Part shown: piece by piece, positions 25,642-33,582 of the stretch
How positions within the stretch are numbered: position 1 is the stretch's first letter
How the letters are laid out: every line of letters starts with the position of its first letter
Source of the DNA: Anaerolineales bacterium UBA2317
GTDB taxonomy: Bacteria > Chloroflexota > Anaerolineae > Anaerolineales > Villigracilaceae
Direction: 5' to 3'
Assembly: GCA_002345215.1 (NCBI GenBank)
Contig: DDVH01000015.1
Span: 1-64,000, forward strand
Length of the DNA: 64,000 nt
Translations under genes and position numbers: made by a program
Notes under the pieces: generated by a model
What the model was told of the DNA's origin: nothing
The model's input: only the letters and a program-made list of their open reading frames with translations
The model's database searches: none

Positions 25642-25775
25642 TCGTTGGTCGAGTAGCACTGAGCGATTTGTGCGAAGTGCATATCGAGACCAACAGTTTA
25701 ATAAAAATTTTAATTACTTTATAAATTTCTGGTCTCGATACGTTGCTCGTTTCACTCGCAACTACTCGACCAGTG
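25642..25775. repeat. Family D palindromic repeat
   Basis: CGTTGGTCGAGTAGCACTGAG ... ATATCGAGACCAAC, then an A/T-rich centre, then CTGGTCTCGATACGTTGCTCG ... CTACTCGACCAGTGG. Two hairpins stand in opposite orientation between the SDR gene and the glycosyltransferase-like gene. Confidence 0.85.
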
Positions 25776-25779
25776 GATT

Positions 25780-26523
25780 TCAAATCAAAGAATATCCACC
25801 ATCCACTGCAATGGTTTGACCAGTAATATACTCGTTTTTGATGAGAAATTCGAGAGTCATGGTGAGTTCATCTAATGTGGCGGCGCGTTTGAGTGGAAGT
25901 TTATCCACAAGTTTGCTCCACGTTTCTTCATTGACAACATCAGATGGCAAAACTAAACCTGGCGCAATGGCATTGACTCGAACCTTCGGAGCAAAGGCTC
26001 TGGCTAAAATTTTTGTCAGTGATTCCAAACCTGCTTTACTAACTGTATAAGATGGATAACGGCTCCATGCTTTGTTTGCGCCAATGTCGGTGATGTTGAC
26101 GATTAATCCGTTTCTCATTCGTTTGGCGGCATGTTGTGAAATTAAAAACGGCGCACGCAGATTTAAGTCCATGGCGGAATCCCAATCTTTTAATTCAAGT
26201 TCATCGGCTTTGCCAACTGGCATCACCGCCGCAGAATTGAGTACCACTTTTAATGGCTGTTTGAATTCATCAACGAGTGAAAATAAAAAGTCAATTTTTT
26301 CAGGTTGCGTTAAATCAGCACGAATCGGGAGACAATCCACACCCAAAGCGCGGATTTCATCCACAGTTTTTTCGGCTTCATCGGCTGAGCCACGATAATG
26401 CAAAGCAATGGCATATCCCATTTTTGCAAGGGACAAAGCAAAGGCTTTACCAAGTCTATGCGCGGAGCCGGTCACGAGGGCGAGAAAGGAGTTTTTTGAG
26501 GTTTGAAGGTTTGAAGGTTGCAT
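25780..26523 (-). CDS. Short-chain dehydrogenase/reductase, pteridine reductase-like
   Basis: This 247-residue SDR has ALVTGSAHRLGKAFA (nucleotide loop, TGxxxRxG form found in pteridine reductases), LNSAAVMP (NxA), the catalytic Tyr and Lys in YPSYTVSKAG, and a GQTIAVDGGYSLI end. It should reduce a carbonyl or pterin using NAD(P)H in the cytoplasm. The N-terminal dozen residues (MQPSNLQTSKNS) are encoded by a family F repeat, so the native start in relatives is probably at the FLALVTG strand. A -10-like TATAAT on the minus strand lies near 26550. Confidence 0.88.
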   Translation of the reverse strand: MQPSNLQTSKNSFLALVTGSAHRLGKAFALSLAKMGYAIALHYRGSADEAEKTVDEIRALGVDCLPIRADLTQPEKIDFLFSLVDEFKQPLKVVLNSAAVMPVGKADELELKDWDSAMDLNLRAPFLISQHAAKRMRNGLIVNITDIGANKAWSRYPSYTVSKAGLESLTKILARAFAPKVRVNAIAPGLVLPSDVVNEETWSKLVDKLPLKRAATLDELTMTLEFLIKNEYITGQTIAVDGGYSLI

Positions 26524-26531
26524 GTTGGAAG
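26497..26531. repeat. Family F repeat at the SDR start
   Basis: GAGGTTTGAAGGTTTGAAGGTTGCATGTTGGAAGG. The CAT within it is the start codon of the SDR gene on the minus strand. Confidence 0.65.
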
Positions 26532-26637
26532 GTTTATAATATAGTCTATTATACAGAATGATTCTATATAGTATATTATTTTGGGACTCACATAGCGAGT
26601 AGTTAAAATATTAAGAGAAAATAAGGCAAATACAAAT

Positions 26638-27327
26638 ATGATTGACATTTTTAGAGACCCAATTTGGCAGTTCGTGATTGGAATAGTTACTCTTTTAGTT
26701 ACTATTTGGCTTGCGATGCGAAGTTTTGCCAAGAAACTTTCCTATGAAATTATTGCTCAAACAACTTTAGTAAGTATTACCAAAGAGAATGAAAAGAATC
26801 GTATAAAAGTTCTCTTCGACAAAAAAACCATTGCCAATGCGGAGTTATTGTTAATAAAGATCAAAAATACAGGTGTGATTCCAATAAAGTCTAGTGACTT
26901 TGAAACTCCACTAAGACTATCTCTAGGAAAATCAGCGAGGATTTTGAGCGCAGATATATACGATTTGTATCCATCAAACCTTCAAATATCATTTGAGGTA
27001 GAAAGTAAATCACTTAAGATAAATCCTGTACTCTTAAATTCAAAAGACTCTTTCACCATAAAGATAATTGCTGACTCACCATCTAAGGTTGAGGTGCTTG
27101 GGCGGATTGTAGGAGTAAAAAATATAAATAAATTTGGGGAAAGTTATTCAAGAAGAGTTGTTACTACAAGTTTTATTTATCTTGTAGCTGGTGCTTTTGC
27201 ATTGTGGATTGCTTCTGGGTTTACAGATTACAAAGTTCCATTTCTTATTGTTGCATTAGGGTTTTCATTTTTCTTTGGCGGAGTAATACTACCAAGGTTG
27301 ATAGCTTGGATAAGAGAAGGCACGTAG
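26638..27327 (+). CDS. Hypothetical membrane protein with beta-rich external domain
   Basis: This 229-residue protein has one N-terminal membrane helix (FVIGIVTLLVTIWLAM), a soluble beta-rich domain at about 30-165 with LLIKIKNTG and LRLSLGKSARIL, and two C-terminal hydrophobic segments (YLVAGAFALWIASGF and FLIVALGFSFFFGG). It resembles in plan the protein at 43368 (N-terminal helix, then an IKNTG strand). No family was recognised. It starts a run of same-strand genes; the next gene begins 1 nt after its stop. Confidence 0.65.
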   Translation: MIDIFRDPIWQFVIGIVTLLVTIWLAMRSFAKKLSYEIIAQTTLVSITKENEKNRIKVLFDKKTIANAELLLIKIKNTGVIPIKSSDFETPLRLSLGKSARILSADIYDLYPSNLQISFEVESKSLKINPVLLNSKDSFTIKIIADSPSKVEVLGRIVGVKNINKFGESYSRRVVTTSFIYLVAGAFALWIASGFTDYKVPFLIVALGFSFFFGGVILPRLIAWIREGT

Positions 27328-27328
27328 A

Positions 27329-27922
27329 ATGGAAATAACTTCCATCCTCGGCACATTCGGAACAATCCTTGGGTTGTTTCGAGCCATGCCACAACTTATT
27401 AGATTAGTCCGTGCTAGAGAAGCCTTTGGTGTTTCTGTAGATACCGCCGCCACAAGTGCTATCTGTAGTTTTAGTTGGGTTATCTATGGAGTTTTAACCG
27501 AGCAATTCTTTTTTAGCCTTTCCAGCGGATTAACAGGTTTTATCTTTACGTTAATCACTTTGTTTGCATTGCGCTTTGGTCGTCATGTCAAAGAATTAAA
27601 AGTTACTCCCATTTGGTTTGTAGTTCTGCTTTTGGCTGGGATCATCTTTGGTGAAAATGGATTGGGATTAGTTCTATCTATCAGCGTTTTAATTTCGAAT
27701 GTTCCTCAATTATGGTTAGCATATAAAGAAAATAATCTAGCAGATTTATCTTTAGGAACATGGCTCATCTCAACCATTGAAGGGACGATTTGGTTAACGT
27801 ATGCATTTCTACAACAAGATATTGCCATTATCGTCTCTGCTTTTTTTCAAGCAATGACGAGTGGGATGATTGTGGCACTAAAATTGATTCGTGGTACAAA
27901 AAATCAAAGTCAAGAAGGTTAA
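27329..27922 (+). CDS. PQ-loop membrane protein with two repeats
   Basis: This 197-residue protein has six to seven hydrophobic segments and two PQ-loop units. The first is RAMPQLIRLVRAREAFGVSV with SFSWVIYGVL; the second is SNVPQLWLAYKENNLADLSL with EGTIWLTYAF. PQ-loop proteins include sugar-transporting SWEET/SemiSWEET proteins and lysosomal amino acid carriers. Bacterial SemiSWEETs carry a single repeat of about 90 residues; this one carries two in one chain, like eukaryotic forms. The cargo is unknown. It follows the upstream gene at 1 nt. Confidence 0.75.
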   Translation: MEITSILGTFGTILGLFRAMPQLIRLVRAREAFGVSVDTAATSAICSFSWVIYGVLTEQFFFSLSSGLTGFIFTLITLFALRFGRHVKELKVTPIWFVVLLLAGIIFGENGLGLVLSISVLISNVPQLWLAYKENNLADLSLGTWLISTIEGTIWLTYAFLQQDIAIIVSAFFQAMTSGMIVALKLIRGTKNQSQEG

Positions 27923-27928
27923 TAAGAT

Positions 27929-28684
27929 ATGACAAAAGTAGCAGTTTCAGGTGGAATGGGTCGCTTGGGCAGTGTGATTGCAAAAGCAATTTCAAATACT
28001 GATGAAATGCAATTAAGTGGCGTTTATTCTCCATCACATGCAGGAAAAGTTTTTGAAGATGTAACCGTACAAGATTCTATAAAAGATATCAATGCGGATG
28101 TAATTGTAGAATGTACACATCCAAACGTGGTGATGGAAAATCTTAAACAATGGCATAAAAAAAATGTTCATGTTGTTGTGGGAACATCTGGGTTTACGAA
28201 AGAACGAATTGAAGACGTTAAGTCCTTCTGGGGAGAAAATGATAAAGGCTGTTTGATTGTCCCCAATTTTTCAATCGGTGCCGTGTTGATGATGCGTTTT
28301 GCTGAAATCGCATCCGCATATTTTGAGTCCGCTGAGATTATTGAACGGCATGAAAACACAAAGCCTGATGCACCGTCAGGGACTGCTTTAGCAACTGCCA
28401 TGCGAATGGGAAAACATAGAAAAGAAACTGAAGATAAAAGTAATGAAATTGTCAAAGGTGCAAGAGGCGGTTTAGCATCGGGGATTCGAGTCCATTCTTT
28501 GCGAATGAAAGGCTTGTTATCAGACCAAGAAGTTGCGTTTAGTAATCTAGGAGAAACTTTTTCCATCAATCATAAAAGTACTTCGTATGAATCATTTGCG
28601 AATGGTGCTTTGGTCGCGATTCGATATGTGCAAAATCTTAAAGGCGTGGCGGTTGGGTTAGATGCCGCGTTGAATATTGAATAA
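27929..28684 (+). CDS. dapB: 4-hydroxy-tetrahydrodipicolinate reductase
   Basis: This 251-residue NAD(P)H-dependent reductase of the lysine/diaminopimelate pathway has the nucleotide loop VSGGMGRLGSVIA at the N-terminus, VVVGTSGF, VPNFSIGAVLMM and the DapB signature ERHENTKPDAPSGTA. The usual HH pair in the signature is HE here, with the catalytic His kept and the Lys and SGT present. AAGG precedes the ATG. Other dap genes are not in the window. Confidence 0.9.
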   Translation: MTKVAVSGGMGRLGSVIAKAISNTDEMQLSGVYSPSHAGKVFEDVTVQDSIKDINADVIVECTHPNVVMENLKQWHKKNVHVVVGTSGFTKERIEDVKSFWGENDKGCLIVPNFSIGAVLMMRFAEIASAYFESAEIIERHENTKPDAPSGTALATAMRMGKHRKETEDKSNEIVKGARGGLASGIRVHSLRMKGLLSDQEVAFSNLGETFSINHKSTSYESFANGALVAIRYVQNLKGVAVGLDAALNIE

Positions 28685-28699
28685 AATTCTTAGATTCTA

Positions 28700-29422
28700 A
28701 TGTCTGATACTTTTATCGCCAACATCATAGCAAGCATCTTTTTATTATTTACTGTTTTGCTGACAACATCGCTTGCAGAAGATTTGCCAGCCGATTTTAT
28801 GAATCGCAGTTATACAGGCGCAACTATCAAACCAAAACCCGCCGCTCAATTTGCATTCCTCACACTTACTATCACGTTAGTCTCCATGTTCTTTGTATGG
28901 TCAGTAACGCCTCGCATTGCACAATATTATGATTATCTTCTTGCAAACCTCTTACCTTTGTTAGCAATGTGGTGGCTTTTTTCATTGTTTAGTGCTGTGA
29001 TTCTTAAACAAATCCAAAAGGAAATCACCCGCTGGGTTGTAGCCATTGGGCTGGTAACCGTCATTGGTATTGGCTTTTTTGCACCATCTATAAAATCTAT
29101 TTCTTTAGGTTTTCTAACAAGTCCAACTCCACTTCAAGGAACAGTGCTAGAGACAAATTCATCTACATCAAAATATGGGTCAAATTACACGGTCACAATT
29201 GATGATGATTTATACAAAGTTACCCGTAGTGCTTATCCTGAATTTCGCATTGGTGAAACAGTAGAAGTCTTTCGGACAGAATTCAGAAATATGGTTTTCC
29301 CTTTTCAGCATATACATACAACTTGGTTTGGAATAATTTTGTTAGTACTAAATGCACTTAGCATTATAGGAGCCATCGCAGTGATTACATCTAGTTTTAT
29401 GGATAAAGAACAGAAATCATGA
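28700..29422 (+). CDS. Hypothetical membrane protein
   Basis: This 240-residue protein has hydrophobic segments at about 5-25, 48-68, 78-100, 108-130 and 205-230. Between the fourth and fifth there is a soluble stretch of about 70 residues (PTPLQGTVLETNSSTSK, FRIGETVEVFRTEF) that looks like a small beta-barrel with a DUF3592-like feel. It starts 15 nt after dapB without a clear ribosome binding site. No function can be given. Confidence 0.6.
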   Translation: MSDTFIANIIASIFLLFTVLLTTSLAEDLPADFMNRSYTGATIKPKPAAQFAFLTLTITLVSMFFVWSVTPRIAQYYDYLLANLLPLLAMWWLFSLFSAVILKQIQKEITRWVVAIGLVTVIGIGFFAPSIKSISLGFLTSPTPLQGTVLETNSSTSKYGSNYTVTIDDDLYKVTRSAYPEFRIGETVEVFRTEFRNMVFPFQHIHTTWFGIILLVLNALSIIGAIAVITSSFMDKEQKS

Positions 29423-29439
29423 ATTTGGGTATAACTTTT

Positions 29440-29898
29440 TCATAATCTCAACAACGGTCGCCACCACGGAATGCCAACAAGAATCAACAACAATCCCAAT
29501 GTAAAGCAAATCACTGCCCAGCGAAATTGTTTTGATGATGGAGTCACTTTTCTAGCACGTGATGCACCGATATGAACAACTGCCATAGCAATCGTCATTT
29601 GTAAGGGATGCTCCATGCCGAAGAAGCGAATGTCACGCGTTTGCATGGCTGTTCCAAAATCTTGACTCATAATATCTATTGCGGTTTGAGCAAGTCCATT
29701 AGGGATAAAAAATAAAATTGCGCCTAAAACAAATTGCAATGTAAATACCCAAACAAATAATCGTGACGCAATTGTTTCAGTTTTCGTCCATTCGCGTTTT
29801 TGGATAAATCCACGCCAGACGATGAACAATGTATAAAGCGAAACGATTAAGACAATCCAGCGAGTGTAACTGTGCAAAAGCAAAGCAATTTCGTACAT
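29440..29898 (-). CDS. Four-helix membrane protein with conserved histidines
   Basis: This 152-residue protein has four membrane segments. Histidines lie in LLHSYTRW at the start and in GMEHPLQM and MAVVHIGASRAR in the third and fourth segments, a layout that recalls small b-type cytochrome-like proteins. Haem binding is only a possibility. GAGG precedes the ATG. It is divergent from the gene at 29939 across 40 bp, and its 3-prime end converges on the gene at 28700. Confidence 0.6.
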   Translation of the reverse strand: MYEIALLLHSYTRWIVLIVSLYTLFIVWRGFIQKREWTKTETIASRLFVWVFTLQFVLGAILFFIPNGLAQTAIDIMSQDFGTAMQTRDIRFFGMEHPLQMTIAMAVVHIGASRARKVTPSSKQFRWAVICFTLGLLLILVGIPWWRPLLRL

Positions 29899-29924
29899 AA
29901 AACCTCATTTAGAAATTCTTATCA

Positions 29925-29930
29925 TATAAT
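29925..29930 (+). promoter_or_regulatory. -10 box, leaderless start at 29939
   Basis: TATAAT ends 8 nt before the ATG at 29939, so transcription should begin at or next to the start codon. The spacer has no ribosome binding site. Confidence 0.5.
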
Positions 29931-29938
29931 CTAGTAAT

Positions 29939-30247
29939 ATGAATAGTACATGGCACGCTTTAGATTTAGGTGATGCAATCATGGCACATGAACCGATGGA
30001 GCAAATCCGCAAGGCATTCGAAGAAATTGTTTCTCAAAACAATATTTCGTCTGATGTAGCCATTTTTACTCGCAACGATTCAGAAGGTCGCTTGCATTGT
30101 CAAGTAACAGCCTATTTCTCGCCTGCGGCTATTCAAATTGCAAAATTATTCAATGCAGTGCCATGCGCAAAACCAAGCAGAGATAATTTAGATTTACTGG
30201 CTGGTCGTGAAAATTGTTGGGAAGTTTTATTTCCTGAAAAAGTTTGA
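29939..30247 (+). CDS. Small hypothetical protein
   Basis: This 102-residue soluble protein is not recognised. It looks globular, with an amphipathic helix (PMEQIRKAFEEIVSQ), strands (SDVAIFTRND, LHCQVTAYFSP) and WEVLFPE near the end. Three cysteines are present. It has its own -10 box. Its last 21 bp overlap the 3-prime end of the convergent proline dehydrogenase gene. Confidence 0.6.
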   Translation: MNSTWHALDLGDAIMAHEPMEQIRKAFEEIVSQNNISSDVAIFTRNDSEGRLHCQVTAYFSPAAIQIAKLFNAVPCAKPSRDNLDLLAGRENCWEVLFPEKV

Positions 30248-31186
30248 AACAAAGAACCAAACATTGGCAGGGCGTTCTGCTAAACGGCGCATAAAGTATG
30301 GATACCATTGCGGACCAAACGGAATGTAAACACGCATAATATAACCATCTTTCATTAATTGTTCTTGCAAATCACGGCGAATGCCATATAACATTTGAAA
30401 TTCAAAAGCATGTTTTGGTAAGCCAATTTTCTCAGCATAATTTTTTGCAAAAGCGATTCGTTTTTCGTCATGGGTTGCCAAAGCAGGGATTGGTGGAATG
30501 CGTCCATCGTCACTCAGGCTCGAACGTTTTTCTAAAGAAGCGTCAAAGAGAATCTTTGTCAGCAAATCATAATTCGCATCTGTGTCTGCTTTTTGTGGAT
30601 AAGCTTTCTCAGCAGGTTCTTTATACGCCCCTTTGACGATTCTGATTCTTACACCATCATTCACAAGACGACGAACATCCGCCTCAGAGCGATACAAGTA
30701 TGCTTGAATCACCAACCCAAGATTTTCATAACCTTTGGCACGCATGGCATACCACAAGTTGATTGTTTTTTCTGTGTAAGGCGTGTCTTCCATGTCAATG
30801 CGTATAAAAGTGTTATTCTTTTTAGCACGCGCTAAAATGCGTTCTAAAATTTCCGCACACAAGGTTTCGTCTAAACCCAAACCAATTTGAGTCAACTTGA
30901 TGGAAAGATTCGTTCGCAAAGCAGAATCAGCTCCAAGCGCGTCAAGAATCGTATAAATCTGGTCGGCAACCGCTTGCGCATCTTCAGGAGTATGTGTATG
31001 CTCACCGAGTTGATTCAATGAAGTCACATACCTCTTTGCATTTAAATCACGTGCTACTCGTAAAGCCTCTTCTAACTTTGTGCCGGGCACAAAACGCGAA
31101 GCAATTTTCCAAGCATAGCCCCAATTCATAATTAGATTTTGCGCCCATGTGGCTTGCGAAAAGTAAATCAAAATTGAACGAAGCAT
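30227..31186 (-). CDS. Proline dehydrogenase
   Basis: This 319-residue FAD-dependent PRODH barrel has SIKLTQIGL, IRIDMEDTPYTE, VIQAYLYRSE, RIRIVKGAYKE, ATHDE and the C-terminal substrate motif YFMRRLAERPAN. It oxidises L-proline to pyrroline-5-carboxylate in the first step of proline catabolism, usually at the membrane with quinone as acceptor. The size matches the monofunctional bacterial enzyme (PutB/FadM type), not PutA. AAAGGATG precedes the ATG. A P5C dehydrogenase is not in the window. It may use proline released by the enzymes near 5-15 kb, which is only an inference from gene content. Confidence 0.92.
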   Translation of the reverse strand: MLRSILIYFSQATWAQNLIMNWGYAWKIASRFVPGTKLEEALRVARDLNAKRYVTSLNQLGEHTHTPEDAQAVADQIYTILDALGADSALRTNLSIKLTQIGLGLDETLCAEILERILARAKKNNTFIRIDMEDTPYTEKTINLWYAMRAKGYENLGLVIQAYLYRSEADVRRLVNDGVRIRIVKGAYKEPAEKAYPQKADTDANYDLLTKILFDASLEKRSSLSDDGRIPPIPALATHDEKRIAFAKNYAEKIGLPKHAFEFQMLYGIRRDLQEQLMKDGYIMRVYIPFGPQWYPYFMRRLAERPANVWFFVSNFFRK

Positions 31187-31282
31187 CGTCCATCCTTTGA
31201 AAAAGTTTTATTAATGCCGTGCTTATTCTAGCACAAGCACATAATTTCGGTATGTTATACTTTTTTGTAATTGGAGGTTCGT

Positions 31283-32776
31283 TTGAGAAATCGCAATACC
31301 AATATTCTTTTACGTGGTGTATCAATTCTTTTTTTAACTGGCGCACTCGTTCTAACGATTACATCCTTAATCGCATACAGCCGCCAAAGAAATAATTATC
31401 CCAATGGCATGACGATTGCCGGCGTGCCAGTGGATGGCTTATCACCTGCACAAGCCTCACAACGTTTGTTAGAAGTTTATACAACACCCATTCAAGCAAA
31501 CTATGCTGAAGCCAGTTTTTATATTGACCCCGGCACCGTCGGCTTTCAAATTGATATGGAAACCATGCTTGCCGCGGCAGATTTATCTCGTACGGGCGGT
31601 TCATTCTGGGGTGGATTTTGGGATTACCTGTGGAATCGTACACCTAGCGCGACTCAAATTCCATTAAGTGCAAATATTTCGGAAGAACGCCTGCGCGAAT
31701 TTTTACAAAATGAAATCGCTTCTCGCTATGATAAGCCGCCTGCCCCTGCACAACCGATTCCGGGCGGGACTTCATTCTTGCCCGGTGCTCCCGGTCAGAC
31801 TCTTGACCTCGACCGTGCTGTTCTACTCATTACAGATGCATTAAGGTCACCGACCAATCGTTCTGTGGCACTTTCATTTACACAAAGTTCTGCCGCCAGA
31901 CCCACCATTGATAATTTGGAAATCTTGCTCAAGCAAATTATTATCACATCCGATTTTGATGGTTTGATTGGCTTTTACATGATGGATTTGCAAACAGGTC
32001 AAGAAATTCATTTTGCTATTAATCAAAAACAAGAAATTTCGGTTGAACCTGATATTGCTTTCACAGCCTCCAGCACAATTAAAGTTCCAGTGGTCGCTTC
32101 CTATTTAATTAATCAAGGCAGTAATTTAGATACAACAACAGCAGATATCATCTTGCGCACACTCGGTAGGTCTGATAATTCTGCAACTGACTTAGTCTTA
32201 CAAAGAATTGATGAATCCAACGGTCCGATTATCGTCACCCGTGATATGGAAGCCATAGGCTTAGAAAGCACGTACTTAGGCGGTATGTTTTATCTAGGTG
32301 CTCCAAACTTATTGCCCAACAAAGTGACACCCGGCAATTCTCGTACCGATATTTTTATGGAAAGAGATACCTATTCCCAAACAACGCCCTCCGAAATGGG
32401 AATTTTGCTAGCCGATATTTATCAATGTGCTCAAAATGCCGGCGGTGCTTTAATTGCCGCATTCCCGGATAAAGTCAGCCCGGCGACATGTCAATTATTG
32501 ATTGACTTTATGGCACAAGATAAACTCGGCTCGTTGATTCAAGGTGGCGTCCCAGATGGCACACTCGTGCCTCATAAACACGGCTATGTCACTTCGCCAA
32601 GAGATGGCTATGTCCATGACATCAGCGACGTTGGAATTGTCTACTCGCCCGGCGGAAATTTCGTGCTTTCCATTTACACTTATCACCCCGTCCAAAATAT
32701 TTGGGATGTGACCAATCCGCTCTTCGTAGATTTGGCGCAAGCCACGTATAACTACTTCAACGTTACAACTCAATAA
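31283..32776 (+). CDS. Membrane-anchored serine beta-lactamase-like hydrolase with VanW-type N-terminal domain
   Basis: This 497-residue protein has one N-terminal membrane segment (about 8-30), then a peptidoglycan-binding YoaR/VanW-type unit (MTIAGVPVDGLSPAQASQRL), then a class A beta-lactamase-like domain. The active-site motifs are S264-T-I-K267, SDN in RSDNSATD and KHG in HKHGYV. The domain faces outside. It could be a beta-lactamase or a cell wall-associated peptidase. The start is the TTG at 31283, which has GGAGG at ideal spacing; an earlier in-frame TTG overlaps this site. A terminator follows. Confidence 0.85.
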   Translation: MRNRNTNILLRGVSILFLTGALVLTITSLIAYSRQRNNYPNGMTIAGVPVDGLSPAQASQRLLEVYTTPIQANYAEASFYIDPGTVGFQIDMETMLAAADLSRTGGSFWGGFWDYLWNRTPSATQIPLSANISEERLREFLQNEIASRYDKPPAPAQPIPGGTSFLPGAPGQTLDLDRAVLLITDALRSPTNRSVALSFTQSSAARPTIDNLEILLKQIIITSDFDGLIGFYMMDLQTGQEIHFAINQKQEISVEPDIAFTASSTIKVPVVASYLINQGSNLDTTTADIILRTLGRSDNSATDLVLQRIDESNGPIIVTRDMEAIGLESTYLGGMFYLGAPNLLPNKVTPGNSRTDIFMERDTYSQTTPSEMGILLADIYQCAQNAGGALIAAFPDKVSPATCQLLIDFMAQDKLGSLIQGGVPDGTLVPHKHGYVTSPRDGYVHDISDVGIVYSPGGNFVLSIYTYHPVQNIWDVTNPLFVDLAQATYNYFNVTTQ

Positions 32777-32787
32777 ATAGTAGGCTC

Positions 32788-32814
32788 AAGCCGCCGTCCT
32801 CGGCGGCTTTTTTT
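32788..32814 (+). terminator. Rho-independent terminator
   Basis: Stem AAGCCGCCG / CGGCGGCTT, loop TCCT, then T7. The same CGCCGTCCTCGGCG sequence reappears as a hairpin arm at 45130. Confidence 0.9.
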
Positions 32815-32868
32815 ATAAATGTATAAGTTGCAACCCCATGAAAAAATGCAATTTGTGAAAGTGACGGG

Positions 32869-32874
32869 TATAAT
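32869..32874 (+). promoter_or_regulatory. -10 box, leaderless start at 32881
   Basis: TATAAT ends 6 nt before the ATG of the coiled-coil gene. There is no ribosome binding site. Confidence 0.5.
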
Positions 32875-32880
32875 TAAGCT

Positions 32881-33576
32881 ATGAGTGCCACGCTGGGTCT
32901 TTTCCGCCTACAACAAGTTGACCGCCAAATTGACCGTGTCCGTTCTCAATTAGATACCATTCAAAAAACGCTTGAAAATGATTCTGAGCTTAAGCAGGCA
33001 CTCCATAAAGCAGAAACAACTCAAAAAGAAAATCATCACGCCTTGCATGAAATGAAAAATGCCGAAGCCGAAGTGCAAGCACAAAAAATAAAAATTGAAC
33101 AAACCGAGTCTAGTTTGTATAGTGGCAATGTCAAAAACCCGAAAGAATTGCAAGATTTACAAATGGAATCGGCTTCGCTCAAAAAACATTTGGTCACATT
33201 AGAAGAACGCGAATTAGAAGCAATGATGAAAGCCGAAAGTGCTAGTGCTGAATATGAAAGTGCCAAAACCGCATTGGAATTGTTACAAGCCAAACGTGGT
33301 AATGAACACAAAAAACTGATTGAAGATAAAGAGTCGCTCACGAAGCAATTAGAAAGCTTGGCAGACGAAAGAGAAGCGTCTCTCGCTCCGATAGAAGTCA
33401 GCTTATTGCAGAGTTATGAAGAATTACGAAAAATCAAACGCGGAGTGGCCGTCTCAGAAATTGAAGATAATGCCTGTGCCTTATGCGGAACAGACATCAA
33501 CGCCGCGGCACAACAAAATGCCAGAAAACAAATTGTGTATTGTCCATCGTGCGGACGAATTTTATTTGCAAGATAA
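32881..33576 (+). CDS. Coiled-coil protein with C-terminal C4 zinc ribbon
   Basis: This 231-residue protein has a long coiled coil at about 8-170, followed by a zinc ribbon with CALCG and CPSCG. The plan matches the C4-type zinc ribbon family (DUF164, Chlamydia CT398-like), whose members bind other proteins and have been linked to secretion and transcription. The gene lies 6 nt before the NACHT-HEAT gene, so they form one operon. The start appears leaderless. Confidence 0.85.
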   Translation: MSATLGLFRLQQVDRQIDRVRSQLDTIQKTLENDSELKQALHKAETTQKENHHALHEMKNAEAEVQAQKIKIEQTESSLYSGNVKNPKELQDLQMESASLKKHLVTLEERELEAMMKAESASAEYESAKTALELLQAKRGNEHKKLIEDKESLTKQLESLADEREASLAPIEVSLLQSYEELRKIKRGVAVSEIEDNACALCGTDINAAAQQNARKQIVYCPSCGRILFAR

Positions 33577-33582
33577 ATAATC

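Noticed and set aside
23815..25775. Family D repeats as attachment sites of an integrated element.
   Set aside because: No integrase, tRNA or transposase is nearby, and the same repeat also lies inside a coding sequence.
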